Source: Brevibacterium aurantiacum (GTDB lineage: Bacteria; Actinomycetota; Actinomycetes; Actinomycetales; Brevibacteriaceae). From it: a DNA stretch of 64,000 nt. Below the pieces are notes generated by a model. The model was given only the letters and a program-made list of their open reading frames with translations, was not told the origin of the DNA and made no database searches. Made by a program: the position numbers and the translations under genes. Below are positions 16,596-26,134 of this stretch, one piece after another. How positions within the stretch are numbered: position 1 is the stretch's first letter; each line of letters opens with the position of its first letter. The stretch is from positions 1 to 64,000 of the forward strand of contig NZ_FXZB01000017.1 of assembly GCF_900169065.1 (NCBI RefSeq), in the 5' to 3' direction.

Positions 16596-17932
16596 CAGTT
16601 CCCCTGCGTGTTCGGTACGCTCGCCGCGGCCTTGGCTGCGGCGGGCAGGGCCGTGATGATCCGGTCCAGGATCTCATCGGTGTGGGCGTAGGACAGGAAC
16701 CAGGCTTCGAAGGCGCTGGGCGGCATGTGGATGCCCTGATCGAGCATGGCGTTGAAGAACGCGGAGTAGCGGTCGACGTTCTGGGTCCTGGCGTCGTCGT
16801 AGTTGATGACCTCACGGTCGGTGAAGAAGACGGAGAACATCGAGTTCGCCGATTGGATGGTGTGTTCCACACCTTCGGTCTCCAGCGCCGAGGCGACCGC
16901 TGGCCTGAGGATGTCCGCGGCGCGGGCGATGTGTGAGTACACATCGAGTTCGGTTGTCAGCTTCAACGTGGTCAGACCGGCGGCCGTGGCCACAGGGTTT
17001 CCGGACAGGGTTCCCGCCTGGTAGACGGGGCCAGTCGGTGCCAGATGCTCCATCACGTCGGCGCGTCCGCCGAAGGCCGCGGCGGGGAAGCCGCCGCCCA
17101 TGACCTTGCCGAAGGTGAACAGGTCGGCCAGTCCCTCCGGGTAGCCGAGCTGTGCGGATTCGTAGCCGTACCAACCGGCGTCCGAGACACGGAATCCGGT
17201 CATCACCTCGTCGCTGATCATCAGCGCGCCGTGGGCCTTGGTCAGGCGGCGGATGGTGTTGGTGAATCCCTCGCGCGGGGGCACTACGCCCATGTTTCCG
17301 GGGCTGGCCTCTGTGATGACGCAGGCGATCTCGTCACCATGTTCGGCGAAGACGGCCTCCAGACCGGCTGCATCGTTGTAGTCGACGATGATCGTGTCCG
17401 AGGCCTGTGCACCGGTGACGCCAGGGGTGTCGGGCAGGGAGAAGGTCGCCAGGCCGGAACCGGCCTGGGCCAGGAGCGCATCGACGTGTCCGTGGTAGCA
17501 GCCGGCGAACTTCACGATCTTCGCCCGGCCGGTGTAGCCGCGAGCCAAGCGAATGGCGCTCATGGTCGCCTCGGTGCCCGAAGACACCAGGCGCACCTGC
17601 TCGACGGGATCGACTCGGGCCACGATCTCCTCGGCGAGTTCGACCTCACCGGTCGACGGGGTGCCGAAGGAGAAGCCCTTGACGGCGGCTTCCTGCACGG
17701 CCGCGAGCACCTCGGGGCGGGAGTGGCCCATGATCATGGGCCCCCACGAACCGATGAGGTCGATGTAGTCATTGCCGTCGGCGTCGCGCAGCCAGGCTCC
17801 GGTCGCCGAGGTGATGAAGCGCGGGGTGCCTCCGACGGCTTTGAAGGCCCGCACCGGTGAGTTCACTCCACCGGGGATGACGTGTTCGGCGCGCTCGAAC
17901 AGCGCGGCCGACTTCGCAGTCTCGTGTTTCAT
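16595..17932 (-). CDS. hemL: HemL, glutamate-1-semialdehyde 2,1-aminomutase
   Basis: HemL is a PLP enzyme converting glutamate-1-semialdehyde to 5-aminolevulinate, the second step of the C5 haem pathway after glutamyl-tRNA reductase. It has 445 residues with the family N-terminus [21 protein letters not shown], and the PLP lysine in [10 protein letters not shown] (about residue 276). The ATG at 17932 has AGGAG six bases upstream. It lies 62 bases after the marR stop, so it may belong to the rex-hem operon or start a second unit that runs through ccsB. Confidence 0.97.
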   Translation of the reverse strand: MKHETAKSAALFERAEHVIPGGVNSPVRAFKAVGGTPRFITSATGAWLRDADGNDYIDLIGSWGPMIMGHSRPEVLAAVQEAAVKGFSFGTPSTGEVELAEEIVARVDPVEQVRLVSSGTEATMSAIRLARGYTGRAKIVKFAGCYHGHVDALLAQAGSGLATFSLPDTPGVTGAQASDTIIVDYNDAAGLEAVFAEHGDEIACVITEASPGNMGVVPPREGFTNTIRRLTKAHGALMISDEVMTGFRVSDAGWYGYESAQLGYPEGLADLFTFGKVMGGGFPAAAFGGRADVMEHLAPTGPVYQAGTLSGNPVATAAGLTTLKLTTELDVYSHIARAADILRPAVASALETEGVEHTIQSANSMFSVFFTDREVINYDDARTQNVDRYSAFFNAMLDQGIHMPPSAFEAWFLSYAHTDEILDRIITALPAAAKAAASVPNTQGN

Positions 17933-17994
17933 GGGTTCTCCTGAAGAAGTCGCCGGATCGGTGGTCGGTTCAGATGATAGTTGAGTGGCTGCGC

Positions 17995-18513
17995 TCAGGT
18001 GGCAGGAGTCGTGGGTTCGGCGTCTGACGGCGGTGTGTCGACCGGGCCCTCGCCGATCGCACGCATATGGGCGGTGACCTTGCCGAAGATGTGGCCGAGG
18101 GTCTCCATCTCCTCCGGTTCGAGGAGGTCGACGAGATGGTCGCGGACGCCTCCCACATGGGTGGGGGCCATCGACACGAGGAGCTGCCAGCCGGCCTCGG
18201 TCATCTGGCAGTTGACTCCGCGCCCGTCTTCGGGGATCGAGAAGCGTTCGAGGAGGCCCTTCTTCTCCATCCGCGCCACACTGTGCGTCAGACGCGAGCG
18301 CGACATCGTCGTATCCATGGCGAGCAGAGCCATGCGCATCGTCCGATCCTCATGTTCGCTCAGGCGGACCAGGATCTCGTACTCGGGCATACCGATGCTG
18401 TGGTTCTCCCGCAGCTCCTTGTCCAGCTGCGTGGTCAGCAGCTGCGAACCGGTGAGATAGCTCCTCCAAGCCCGTTGATCGGGGCCGCTGAGCCAGCGTG
18501 GCTCGCTCATCAT
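17995..18513 (-). CDS. MarR-family transcriptional regulator
   Basis: This 172-residue winged-helix regulator has the MarR pattern: helix-turn-helix around [21 protein letters not shown] and a wing with EDGRG. The true start is the ATG at 18513, which overlaps the hemB stop in an ATGA junction. Longer upstream reading runs antisense-like through hemB and is rejected. Translational coupling to hemB puts a MarR protein inside a haem-synthesis operon. The ligand is unknown; a haem, porphyrin or redox signal is inference from position. The C-terminus is Pro/Thr/Ala-rich. Confidence 0.88.
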   Translation of the reverse strand: MMSEPRWLSGPDQRAWRSYLTGSQLLTTQLDKELRENHSIGMPEYEILVRLSEHEDRTMRMALLAMDTTMSRSRLTHSVARMEKKGLLERFSIPEDGRGVNCQMTEAGWQLLVSMAPTHVGGVRDHLVDLLEPEEMETLGHIFGKVTAHMRAIGEGPVDTPPSDAEPTTPAT

Positions 18514-19514
18514 CGTGCTCCACCCGACTGTTCCGAGTTCAGACGCTGAGCGACTTCCGTGGCCCAATAGGTGAGGACGGCATCGGCGCCGGCGCGTTTG
18601 AAGGCGATGAGGGACTCCTCGATCGCGCGTTCGCGGTCGATGGCTCCGGCTGCGGCCGCGAATTCGATCATCGCGTACTCCCCCGACACCTGGTAGGCCC
18701 ACACCGGCACCGGCGACTCACAGGCCACCTCGGCGAGGACGTCGAGGTAGGGCAGGCCGGGCTTGACCATGACGACGTCGGCACCTTCGGCCAGGTCGAG
18801 GTCGAGTTCGCGCATGGCCTCGCGTCCGTTGGCGGGGTCCTGCTGGTAGGTCTTGCGATCGCCCTGCAGCTCCGAGTCCACGGCTTCGCGGAAGGGGCCG
18901 AAGAACGCCGAGGCGTATTTCGCCGAGTAGGCCATGATGACGACGTCGGTGAAGCCTTCGAGGTCCAGCGCCTCGCGGCAGGCGGCGACCTGACCGTCCA
19001 TCATGCCCGAGAGTCCCAGCACGTGGGCTCCGGCCCGAGCCTGTGCCACGGCCATGGATGCGTAGCGGCTCAGGGTTGCGTCATTGTCGACGCCGCCGGA
19101 GGCGTCGAGGACTCCGCAGTGTCCGTGGGAGGTGAATTCGTCGAGGCACAGATCGGCCATGATGACCGTTTCATCGCCGAGGTTGTCCCGCAGCAGCGTC
19201 AACGCGCGGTTGAGGATGCCCTCGGGATCATCGGCCTGGGAGCCCTCGTTGTCCTTGTGTTCTGGGATCCCGAACAGCATCAGTCCGCCGACTCCGGCAT
19301 CGACGGCTTCGTTGGCCGCTTCCAGCAGGGAGTCCAGGGTGTGCTGGACGACTCCGGGCATGCTCGTCAGCGGCGCCGGTTCGCTCAGTGTCTCCTTGAC
19401 GAACATGGGCAGGATGAGATCGGCCGGGTGCAGGCGCGTCTCGGTGACGAGCCGGCGCAGGGCCGGTGTCGTCCGCAGGCGGCGGGGCCGAACGGTTCCG
19501 GGGACCATTGTCAT
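18510..19514 (-). CDS. hemB: HemB, porphobilinogen synthase (5-aminolevulinate dehydratase)
   Basis: HemB condenses two 5-aminolevulinate molecules to porphobilinogen. It has 334 residues with the family blocks [30 protein letters not shown] (metal-binding region), [16 protein letters not shown] and [11 protein letters not shown], which hold the two Schiff-base lysines. The start is the ATG at 19514, one base after the cobA/hemD stop, with an AAGAAGG ribosome site upstream; the extended 358-residue frame overlaps that gene and is rejected. Its stop overlaps the marR start. Confidence 0.96.
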   Translation of the reverse strand: MTMVPGTVRPRRLRTTPALRRLVTETRLHPADLILPMFVKETLSEPAPLTSMPGVVQHTLDSLLEAANEAVDAGVGGLMLFGIPEHKDNEGSQADDPEGILNRALTLLRDNLGDETVIMADLCLDEFTSHGHCGVLDASGGVDNDATLSRYASMAVAQARAGAHVLGLSGMMDGQVAACREALDLEGFTDVVIMAYSAKYASAFFGPFREAVDSELQGDRKTYQQDPANGREAMRELDLDLAEGADVVMVKPGLPYLDVLAEVACESPVPVWAYQVSGEYAMIEFAAAAGAIDRERAIEESLIAFKRAGADAVLTYWATEVAQRLNSEQSGGAR

Positions 19515-19515
19515 G

Positions 19516-21108
19516 TCAGGCCTTCTTTCTGCGGCGCTTCTGGCTGGGGCGCGTCGGGGTGGTTCCCGCCGCCAGGTCGTCTTCACGTGCGGACATCGCG
19601 AATTCGACCAATCCGTCGATGAGGGAGGTGAGGTTGGCTTCTTCTGCGAGGACGTCGACGCGCAGGCCGTGCTCTGCCGCGGTGTTGGCCGTGGCCGGTC
19701 CGATGCAGCAGATCACCGAGGTGGATGCCGGTTTCCCGGCGATCCCGACGAGGTTGCGCACCGTCGACGATGATGTGAAGAGGAAGGCGTCGAAGTCGCC
19801 TGCCTTGATGGCTTCGCGAATGGGCGCCGGTGGCGGCGAGGCGCGCACGGTCCGGTAGGCCGTGACGTCGTCAGGGTCCCAGCCCTTCTCAAGGAGGCCG
19901 GCCACGAGGACCTCGGTGGCAATATCCGCACGCGGCAGCAGCACCGTGTTCATGGGGTCGATGTCATCGACGTAGTCGGGCCAGGCTGCGGCCAGACCGC
20001 GGGCCGAATGCTCGCCGTCGGGCACGAGGTCGGGGGTGATGCCCCAGTCGATGAGGGAGGCGGCGGTGCGTCCGCCGACGGCGGCGACCTTGACGCCCGA
20101 GAGCGAACGGGAGTCGAGGCCGAAGTCTTCGAACCACATGCGCACGGCACGGACAGCGTTGACCGAGGTGAAGCCCACCCATTCATAGGAGCCGTCGACG
20201 AGACCCCGGATGGCCTTCTCCATCTGAGTCGGCGTGCGCGGGGGCTGAACGGCGATCGTGGGGACAACGGTGCCGACGGCACCCAACTCTCCGAGCGCCT
20301 CGGCGGTGGAGGTTCCCTGTTCCTTCGTGCGGGGAATGAGGACCTGCCAGCCGAAGAGCGGTTTGGTCTCGAACCAGCTGAGTTCGCTTCGCGATTCCAC
20401 GCCCTGTCCCATGATCACCACCATACGATCTCCACCGCTCTGAGCCATCGTCAGGGCCTGGCCCAGAGTGGTCTCCACGCTCGTCTGATCGGTTGTGGAG
20501 ATGCCCCAGCCCAGGAGCACCTTCGTGTCGACGTCCCAGCCGTCGTCGAGCAGAGCGCGAATCGCCTGCTCGTGGTCTGCGGCGGTGCCGGTGAACACGT
20601 GTGTGGTGTTGCGGTGGCGGGAGACGTCGACATGAGTCTGGGGTCCGGCCTCGATGAAGCGGACCGAGCGGACGCGGTTCGTCGTCAGGGCGGTGCCGGT
20701 GTAGGCGGAGGTGGCCGCGGACAGTCCGACTCCGGGCACGATCTCGACATCGACGTCGGCCTTGCGGCACACGGCGGCCTCGGCCGTCGTCGTCGTGAAG
20801 AGGATGCCGTCGTCGGAGCTCAGTCGCACCACGGTCTTATCGGGTCGAGCCAGCTCCGCGAGCTTACGGCCCCGGGTGGACGCGGTTGCGCCCAGCTGAG
20901 CGGCTTCGATGATCTCCGTGGCCTGCGATACGTAGGCGGTGACGATCTCCGAGTGCACATGGGTGTCGTAGACGACGATCTCAGCGTTGGCGAGGATGTC
21001 GGCGCCGCGGATCGTCATCAGACCCGATTCACCTGGGCCGCTGCCGATGAAGACGACGCGGGGTGAGACGGGCAGAAGGCGGCGGGGCTGGACCTGACCG
21101 GTTGTCAT
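19516..21108 (-). CDS. hemD: Fused uroporphyrinogen-III methyltransferase-like / uroporphyrinogen-III synthase
   Basis: This is a 530-residue two-domain protein. Residues 1-245 resemble the SAM-dependent uroporphyrinogen-III methyltransferase (CobA): [21 protein letters not shown] and [15 protein letters not shown]. Residues 255-500 match uroporphyrinogen-III synthase (HemD): [13 protein letters not shown] and [10 protein letters not shown]. The methyltransferase motif normally written GGDPFVFGRGGEE is replaced by [15 protein letters not shown], so that activity may be lost while HemD function is likely kept. Similar fusions with a weak GGDP box are known in mycobacteria (Rv0511). The C-terminus is basic. 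The ATG start overlaps the hemA-hemC stop (ATGA). Confidence 0.92.
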   Translation of the reverse strand: MTTGQVQPRRLLPVSPRVVFIGSGPGESGLMTIRGADILANAEIVVYDTHVHSEIVTAYVSQATEIIEAAQLGATASTRGRKLAELARPDKTVVRLSSDDGILFTTTTAEAAVCRKADVDVEIVPGVGLSAATSAYTGTALTTNRVRSVRFIEAGPQTHVDVSRHRNTTHVFTGTAADHEQAIRALLDDGWDVDTKVLLGWGISTTDQTSVETTLGQALTMAQSGGDRMVVIMGQGVESRSELSWFETKPLFGWQVLIPRTKEQGTSTAEALGELGAVGTVVPTIAVQPPRTPTQMEKAIRGLVDGSYEWVGFTSVNAVRAVRMWFEDFGLDSRSLSGVKVAAVGGRTAASLIDWGITPDLVPDGEHSARGLAAAWPDYVDDIDPMNTVLLPRADIATEVLVAGLLEKGWDPDDVTAYRTVRASPPPAPIREAIKAGDFDAFLFTSSSTVRNLVGIAGKPASTSVICCIGPATANTAAEHGLRVDVLAEEANLTSLIDGLVEFAMSAREDDLAAGTTPTRPSQKRRRKKA

Positions 21109-23582
21109 ACCTGCTCCTGGACTTTTACAGGGGTGAGGTGATCCGCGGACTGGGCGGGATCGATGCCGAGCTGACCCAGCAGGTCCTCGGCGGCTGCGGT
21201 GCCGAGTTCATCGGCGAGCCGAGCGAGTTCCTTACCTGTGATGGACAGCTGGTTCGCGCTGCCGGAGTCCAGATCCACATCCGGAGTCGTGGGCAGCGGG
21301 GCGACCTGTCGGGTACGGGCGAGCTTGCCGTCGTCATCGGCCATGACGGCGTCGACGACGAAGTCCGAGCCCTGAATTGTGGCCAGGGCGCCGATGGGGG
21401 CCGAACATCCGGCCTCTGCACGGGAGAGGATCGCTCTCTCGCAGGTCACGGCCAGGTCGGTGGTCTCATCGTGGAGGCGCTTGAGCTGAGTGCGGACCTC
21501 GGCATCTGCCTCCATCACCTCGTTGTCGAGGGCGAATGGGCTGTCGGCTCCACGTGTCTCAACCGCCAGGGCTCCCTGACCGGGGGCCGGAAGCATGGTG
21601 TCGAAATCGAGGGAGTCGGTGGCTTCGGCCAGACGTCCGATGCGACGGACTCCAGCCGCGGCGAGCACGACTGCGTCGAGTCGACCGTCGCGGACGTGGG
21701 CGATGCGGGTGTCGACGTTTCCGCGCACTCCGCGAACCTCGATGTCGGGGCGGGCGGCACGCAGCTGCACGGCACGACGCGGCGATCCAGTGCCGACGAC
21801 GCTGCCTGCGGGCAGCTCGGCGAAGCTCAGACCGTCCCGGCCGATGAGGACATCGGCAGGATCGACACGGGGCGGGATCGCAGCCATCTGGATGCCCGCC
21901 TCGGGGGTGGTGGGCAGGTCCTTGAGCGAGTGCACGGCGATGTCGATCTTGCCCTGGTGCAGAGCCTGCCTGACGGCGGAGACGAAGACTCCGGTGCCGC
22001 CGAAGCCGGTGAGGGGCGACATGTTGACGTCACCTTCGGTCACGACCTCGACGATCTCCACGCGCCACCCGGTCAGCGCCGCCAGCTGGTGGGCGATCGC
22101 GGTGGACTGGGAGCGAGCGAGCTTCGACCGGCGGGTGCCCAGACGGATCGTGCGACCGGAGAAATGCTCGGGTTCGACCACGTCGAGGGTGTGGTCAGCG
22201 ACCGGACGCACACCGTCGGCCTCGACGTGATTCGCGCTTGAGGCCGTGGCGACTTTGGTCTCCGGCTTGGCGATCGAATGGGCGACCTTGTTCGTCGGCA
22301 GGTCGAAGAGCTGCATGAGCGCCTGCGCGTAGTCGACGTCCGAGTCGGTCACGGCCAACTCCTTGACCTTGACCGTCGGCGTGTGGATCAGCTTCTCCGC
22401 GACCCGGTGGAGGGACTTGCGGATCTCGGCGAAGGCCTTGTCGTCGACATCGGCGCCGATCTTCTTCTCCAGGCGCTTCGTCTCCGCAGCGAGAACGTCC
22501 TTGGCGTGGCTGCGCAGAGCGGTGACGGTGGGCGCAACGGCGCGTTCCTTGGCTCCGGATTCGAGCTTGGCCAGCTCCTCCGTGATGATTGCGCGCACGG
22601 CTTCGACGGTTTCGACGACCGCAGCATCGCGCTGGTTCTCTGAGCTGGTGAGCATGGTTCTGATCTCACCGAGGCCGAACAGTGCCACATGCTCGAACTC
22701 GCGCACCGTGGGATCGATGTCGTGAGGCAGGGCGAGGTCGACGAAGGCCTTGTTCGCAGCACCCTTGGGGTTCTGGGACAGACCAGCCTGGATGTCTTCG
22801 CGGGTGACGACGACTTCACGGGCACCGGTGCAGGAGATGATGAGGTCGGCGTCGGCGATCTCCTCTGCCAGGATCCGGGAGGTCAGTTCGCGCGCACGAC
22901 CGCCCACCTCGGCGACGAGGCGTTCTGCTTTGTCCACGGTCCGGTTGAGCACGGTGGTCTGAGCCACGCCCTCCTTGTGCAGTCCAGAGACGACGAGACC
23001 CGACATGGCTCCGGCACCGATGACCAGGGCATTCGCAGCTCGCAGGGAGCCGATGTGAGCCTGGGCGGCTTCGAGCGCCGCGCTGAAGAGTGAGCGGGCA
23101 ACCTCGTCGAGGCCGGTCTCCGAGTGTGCTCTCTTGCCCACCCGCAGGCTCTGCTGCAGGGCGTGGGAGAGGTCGGAGGTCAGTGCTCCGGCCGACAGTG
23201 ATTCGGTGAAGGTCGAGCGCAGCTGTCCCAAGATCTGGGCCTCACCGATCGCCATCGAGTCGAGACCGCAGGAGACCTTGAGCAGGTGCTCTTGGGCCTG
23301 AGTGTCGTAGTGGGCGTAGAAGTGCCCGGCGATGTCCTGCCATTCCTTGTCGATGGAGGACACGAGTGCGTTGCCGAGGTCGGCGAGTCCGCCGTGGAAG
23401 GCCGTGACATCGGCGATGAGCTCGAGGCGGTTGCACGTGGACAGGACTGCCAGTCCCTCCACATTGTCACCGGCCAGTGCGTCGTCGCGCAGTGCTCCGA
23501 CCTCGCCGGTGCCGAATGCCAGAGCGTCCAACATGTCGATCGGGGCCGACTGATGGGAAATGCCGAGAACCAAGAGAGTCAA
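21105..23582 (-). CDS. hemA/hemC: HemA-HemC fusion: glutamyl-tRNA reductase plus hydroxymethylbilane synthase
   Basis: A single uninterrupted 825-residue reading frame carries two haem enzymes. Residues 1 to about 430 are glutamyl-tRNA reductase: LLVLGISHQSAPI, the catalytic Cys50 in LSTCNRLEL, GEAQILGQLR, the NADPH-binding VIGAGAMSGLV and the helical dimerisation region. A linker of about 40 residues (TKVATASSANHVEADG and after) leads to hydroxymethylbilane synthase from about residue 474: LGTRRSKLARSQS, VHSLKDLPT, GTGSPRRAVQL, RGNVDTR and the cofactor Cys near 725 in EAGCSAPIGA. Both active-site sets are intact. The start is TTG at 23582, overlapping the rex stop, with a GAGGAG-type site upstream. 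Fusion would link the first step to the third committed tetrapyrrole step. Confidence 0.95.
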   Translation of the reverse strand: MTLLVLGISHQSAPIDMLDALAFGTGEVGALRDDALAGDNVEGLAVLSTCNRLELIADVTAFHGGLADLGNALVSSIDKEWQDIAGHFYAHYDTQAQEHLLKVSCGLDSMAIGEAQILGQLRSTFTESLSAGALTSDLSHALQQSLRVGKRAHSETGLDEVARSLFSAALEAAQAHIGSLRAANALVIGAGAMSGLVVSGLHKEGVAQTTVLNRTVDKAERLVAEVGGRARELTSRILAEEIADADLIISCTGAREVVVTREDIQAGLSQNPKGAANKAFVDLALPHDIDPTVREFEHVALFGLGEIRTMLTSSENQRDAAVVETVEAVRAIITEELAKLESGAKERAVAPTVTALRSHAKDVLAAETKRLEKKIGADVDDKAFAEIRKSLHRVAEKLIHTPTVKVKELAVTDSDVDYAQALMQLFDLPTNKVAHSIAKPETKVATASSANHVEADGVRPVADHTLDVVEPEHFSGRTIRLGTRRSKLARSQSTAIAHQLAALTGWRVEIVEVVTEGDVNMSPLTGFGGTGVFVSAVRQALHQGKIDIAVHSLKDLPTTPEAGIQMAAIPPRVDPADVLIGRDGLSFAELPAGSVVGTGSPRRAVQLRAARPDIEVRGVRGNVDTRIAHVRDGRLDAVVLAAAGVRRIGRLAEATDSLDFDTMLPAPGQGALAVETRGADSPFALDNEVMEADAEVRTQLKRLHDETTDLAVTCERAILSRAEAGCSAPIGALATIQGSDFVVDAVMADDDGKLARTRQVAPLPTTPDVDLDSGSANQLSITGKELARLADELGTAAAEDLLGQLGIDPAQSADHLTPVKVQEQV

Positions 23583-24274
23583 TTCCTGTGCTCCTCAAAA
23601 CCTGGGTTGAGCGGTGCCGATTCAAGCGCCGAATAGTATGCGAGTACTTGCAGCTCACTGGCCAGATCGACCTGATGCACACGGACGGAGTCCGGGGCGT
23701 CGAGCACGGTGGGTGCGAAGTTCAGGATGCCGCGCACGCCGGCTTCGGCGGCGATGTGTGCCGCCGCCGGTGCCGCGGTTGCGGGTACTGCCATGACGAC
23801 GAGGTCGATGCTCTCGGGCCAGGTGGCAAGTTCGTTGAGGTCGGAGACCGGCAGAGTGCCGATCACGGTTCCGATCTTGGCCTCATCGGTGTCGAAGATT
23901 GCGGTGAGTGAAAGTCCGCGGCGTTTGAATCCTGCGTAGTCTGCCAGGGCCGAGCCCAGGCGACCGGCGCCGATGATGGCGATGGTGCGCGCTCGGTCGA
24001 GACCGAGGAATGTGCGCAGAGTCGAGGCGAGGTCTTCGCAGGAGTAGCCGACTCCGCGCCGGCCCGAGCGTCCCAGCTGGGACAGGTCCTTGCGCAGAAT
24101 CGACGACGAAACGCCGCTGCGGGCCGCCAAGGTCTCCGAGGACACCGTTGACTGGCCCGTTGCGGCGATCGTCTCAACCGTCTGCAGGTAGATCGGGAGT
24201 CGGGAGATGACGCGTTCGGGCACGTCCTTGCGGACGACACCCTCAATGCTGTTGGCGGACAGAATCTCGCCCAC
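23579..24274 (-). CDS. rex: Rex, NADH/NAD+-sensing repressor
   Basis: Rex is a redox repressor that leaves DNA when NADH rises and typically controls respiratory genes. It has 231 residues: a winged-helix N-terminus (VSSETLAARSGVSSSILRKDLSQLG, then GRRGVGY) and a Rossmann domain with IGAGRLGSALADYAGF at about residues 101-115. The common Rex form is GAGNLG; here Asn is Arg. The start is GTG at 24274 with AAGGAG upstream. It heads the haem operon, overlapping the hemA-hemC TTG start. That fits redox control of haem supply; no clear Rex operator was seen in this window. Confidence 0.94.
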   Translation of the reverse strand: MGEILSANSIEGVVRKDVPERVISRLPIYLQTVETIAATGQSTVSSETLAARSGVSSSILRKDLSQLGRSGRRGVGYSCEDLASTLRTFLGLDRARTIAIIGAGRLGSALADYAGFKRRGLSLTAIFDTDEAKIGTVIGTLPVSDLNELATWPESIDLVVMAVPATAAPAAAHIAAEAGVRGILNFAPTVLDAPDSVRVHQVDLASELQVLAYYSALESAPLNPGFEEHRN

Positions 24275-24301
24275 GTAAACGCGTCACTCCTTCAATCGAT
24301 C

Positions 24302-24547
24302 TCATGCGCCCAAGGCCGCAAGGGCCTTCGACAGCCGGTCCGTATCGACCCGATGGAAGCTGTGCTGGCGACCGTTGAGCAACACGACTGGGACATCCCA
24401 ACCGTATTGACCGGAGAGATCGTCATCGGAGTCGATGTCGATCTCGTCCACATTCACGTCTCTGCCAGCCACCGCCTCGGCGATGGCCTTCCTGGCGGTC
24501 TCGCACAGGTGGCAGTCGGCGCGTGTCAGGAAGGTCAAAGTGACCAC
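24302..24547 (-). CDS. Glutaredoxin-like protein (DUF836)
   Basis: This 81-residue thioredoxin-fold protein starts VVTLTFLTRADCHLC, with a CHLC redox pair, and has the DVPVVLLNG cis-Pro strand. It is the glutaredoxin-like DUF836 type found just upstream of hemA in mycobacteria (Rv0508). The GTG at 24547 is chosen because GAGGAG lies six bases upstream; the longer frame from 24574 would run through that ribosome site. It is followed by rex after 27 bases. The substrate is unknown. Confidence 0.85.
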   Translation of the reverse strand: MVTLTFLTRADCHLCETARKAIAEAVAGRDVNVDEIDIDSDDDLSGQYGWDVPVVLLNGRQHSFHRVDTDRLSKALAALGA

Positions 24548-24570
24548 TGCACACTCCTCTTCGGGCGACA

Positions 24571-24603
24571 ACAAACCCCGCCGAAATCAGATTCGAACGG
24601 GGC
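24571..24603 (-). terminator. Weak terminator after the bS22 gene
   Basis: On the minus strand, CCCCGTT pairs with GGCGGGG across a loop and is followed by TTTGTTG. It lies 18 bases past the bS22 stop and just before the glutaredoxin-like gene. Two G-U pairs make it weak, so partial read-through into the rex-hem operon is possible. Confidence 0.45.
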
Positions 24604-24620
24604 GTAGGACCTGCGCGGTC

Positions 24621-24719
24621 TTACTTCTTGTTGCGACGCTGGTGACGTGTCTTACGAAGCTGCTTACGGTGCTTCTTCTTCGACATACGCTTGCGGCGCT
24701 TCTTGATGACTGAGCCCAC
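24621..24719 (-). CDS. bS22: Small ribosomal subunit protein bS22 (AURKAIP1/COX24-like)
   Basis: This 32-residue, extremely basic peptide reads MGSVIKKRRKRMSKKKHRK and ends RRNKK. It matches bS22, the small actinobacterial 30S protein known from mycobacteria, with the COX24-like KKRRKRMSKKK core. The GTG at 24719 has AAGGGG upstream. A minus-strand promoter TTGGGA (24816-24811), 18-base spacer, TAGAAT (24792-24787) precedes it. Its location near hemA is as in mycobacteria. Confidence 0.93.
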   Translation of the reverse strand: MGSVIKKRRKRMSKKKHRKQLRKTRHQRRNKK

Positions 24720-24786
24720 GCGGGTACCCCTTGTGATCGTCGGTGGAGGTGAACATCAGGTGCCCACCCATTGAACTAACCGTACG

Positions 24787-24816
24787 ATTCTATCGCCTGG
24801 GCCTCTGCTTTCCCAA
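24787..24816 (-). promoter_or_regulatory. Promoter of the bS22 gene
   Basis: The minus strand has a -35-like TTGGGA at 24816-24811, an 18-base spacer and a -10 TAGAAT at 24792-24787. Transcription would start near 24780 and give a leader of about 60 bases before the GTG at 24719. It may also feed the glutaredoxin-like gene and rex. Confidence 0.55.
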
Positions 24817-24869
24817 AACTGTGTCCAGTTCCACAGCACTCGATAGCACGATCCGCGCGGAGGCGGGCC

Positions 24870-26066
24870 TCAGTCGAAGTAGGGGTCGAGTCCGAAGAAT
24901 GGGAACAGGTTCTTCCGGGTCCCCATCACGGCGCGGTCGAGCTCGGATTCGGGGTCGAATCCGTTCGACCAGCGATTGTATGAGCCGTCGTAGCCGTCGG
25001 TCATCGACAGGGGTGCCTCACGTCCGGTCTTCGTCTGCGCATAGTGCGCCCACCGGCCCGGAATGCGGGTGCCGGGGTCGATGTCGAGTCCCGCGGAGAT
25101 CGCGAGCACATTGGTCCAGGCGCGGGGCACCACGTCGATGATCGCGTAGCCCCCTCCCCCGGTGGCCAGCCACTTTCCGTCGGTGTGCTCAGCAGCCAGG
25201 TCACGCACCCACTCGGTGGCCACCCGCATCGCGTCCACGCTCAGGCGCATGTGCGTCAGCGGGTCGCTGCGGTGTCCGTCGCAGCCGTGCTGGGAGATGA
25301 TGACCTGCGGCTGAAATCCGTCGATGATCGCGGGGATGGTGGCGTCGAAGGCCCGCAGCCAGTCCGCGTCGAGGGTGCGCGGGGGCAGTGCGATGTTCGC
25401 CGCCGAGGCGGCCGCGCGCAGTCCGCCGATGTCGGCCGGGAAGCCGGAGCCGGGGAACAGGAACTTCCCCGATTCGTGCATGGAGATCGTCAGCACCCGT
25501 GGATCGTCCCAGAAGAACTTCTCCACACCGTCGCCGTGGTGGGCGTCGAGGTCGATGTAGGCGATGCGCTCGTAGCCCGCACCCAGGAATTCGGTGATGG
25601 CTCCGGCGATGTCGTTGTACACGCAGAACCCGCTGGCGTGGTCGGGCATCGCGTGGTGCATCCCGCCGGTGAAGTTCACGGCGTGGGAGTAGTCACCGGA
25701 GATGATGGCCCGCGCGGAGTCGACCGAACCCTGGAACAGCATCGCCGAGGCGGCGTGCATGTTCTCGAAGCCGGGAACGTCCTCGGTGCCGATCCCGTAT
25801 TTCCGCGCGTCCTCGTCGCTGAGCACGGCTCCGTCCCCGATCTGCTTCACCGCGGCGATGAAGTCGGCGTCGTGGAGCTTCGCCAGGGTGTCCTCTTCGA
25901 CGTCGCTGACGCCGTGAACGTGGACATTGTCGGCGTCGAAGAGGCCGAAGTCCATGGCCAGCGTCGCGGTCAGATCGAGTCTGAGGGGATGCATGGGATG
26001 GCTGGGTCCGAAGTTGTATCCGGTCACCGCATCGTCCCAGACGACATACACATCGCTATCGGCCAT
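24870..26066 (-). CDS. acuC: AcuC-type protein deacetylase (class I/II HDAC family)
   Basis: AcuC proteins are zinc deacetylases; in Bacillus subtilis AcuC reactivates acetyl-CoA synthetase by removing acetyl-lysine. This 398-residue protein has HHAMPDHASGFCVYND, the metal-binding YIDLDAHHGDGVE, and ISQHGCDGHRSDPL, plus the late GGGGY active-site tyrosine. The ATG at 26066 is 7 bases after a minus-strand TAGCAT with no Shine-Dalgarno, so it is probably leaderless; the ATG at 26075 is the alternative. It diverges from trkH over about 70 bases. The neighbouring acetate symporter cluster fits a role in acetate use. Confidence 0.9.
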   Translation of the reverse strand: MADSDVYVVWDDAVTGYNFGPSHPMHPLRLDLTATLAMDFGLFDADNVHVHGVSDVEEDTLAKLHDADFIAAVKQIGDGAVLSDEDARKYGIGTEDVPGFENMHAASAMLFQGSVDSARAIISGDYSHAVNFTGGMHHAMPDHASGFCVYNDIAGAITEFLGAGYERIAYIDLDAHHGDGVEKFFWDDPRVLTISMHESGKFLFPGSGFPADIGGLRAAASAANIALPPRTLDADWLRAFDATIPAIIDGFQPQVIISQHGCDGHRSDPLTHMRLSVDAMRVATEWVRDLAAEHTDGKWLATGGGGYAIIDVVPRAWTNVLAISAGLDIDPGTRIPGRWAHYAQTKTGREAPLSMTDGYDGSYNRWSNGFDPESELDRAVMGTRKNLFPFFGLDPYFD

Positions 26067-26134
26067 GAGCACCATGCTATATGGCACAGCTCACCTACGG
26101 AGATTCGCAGGCTGCGGGATCTACCATAGAGTCT

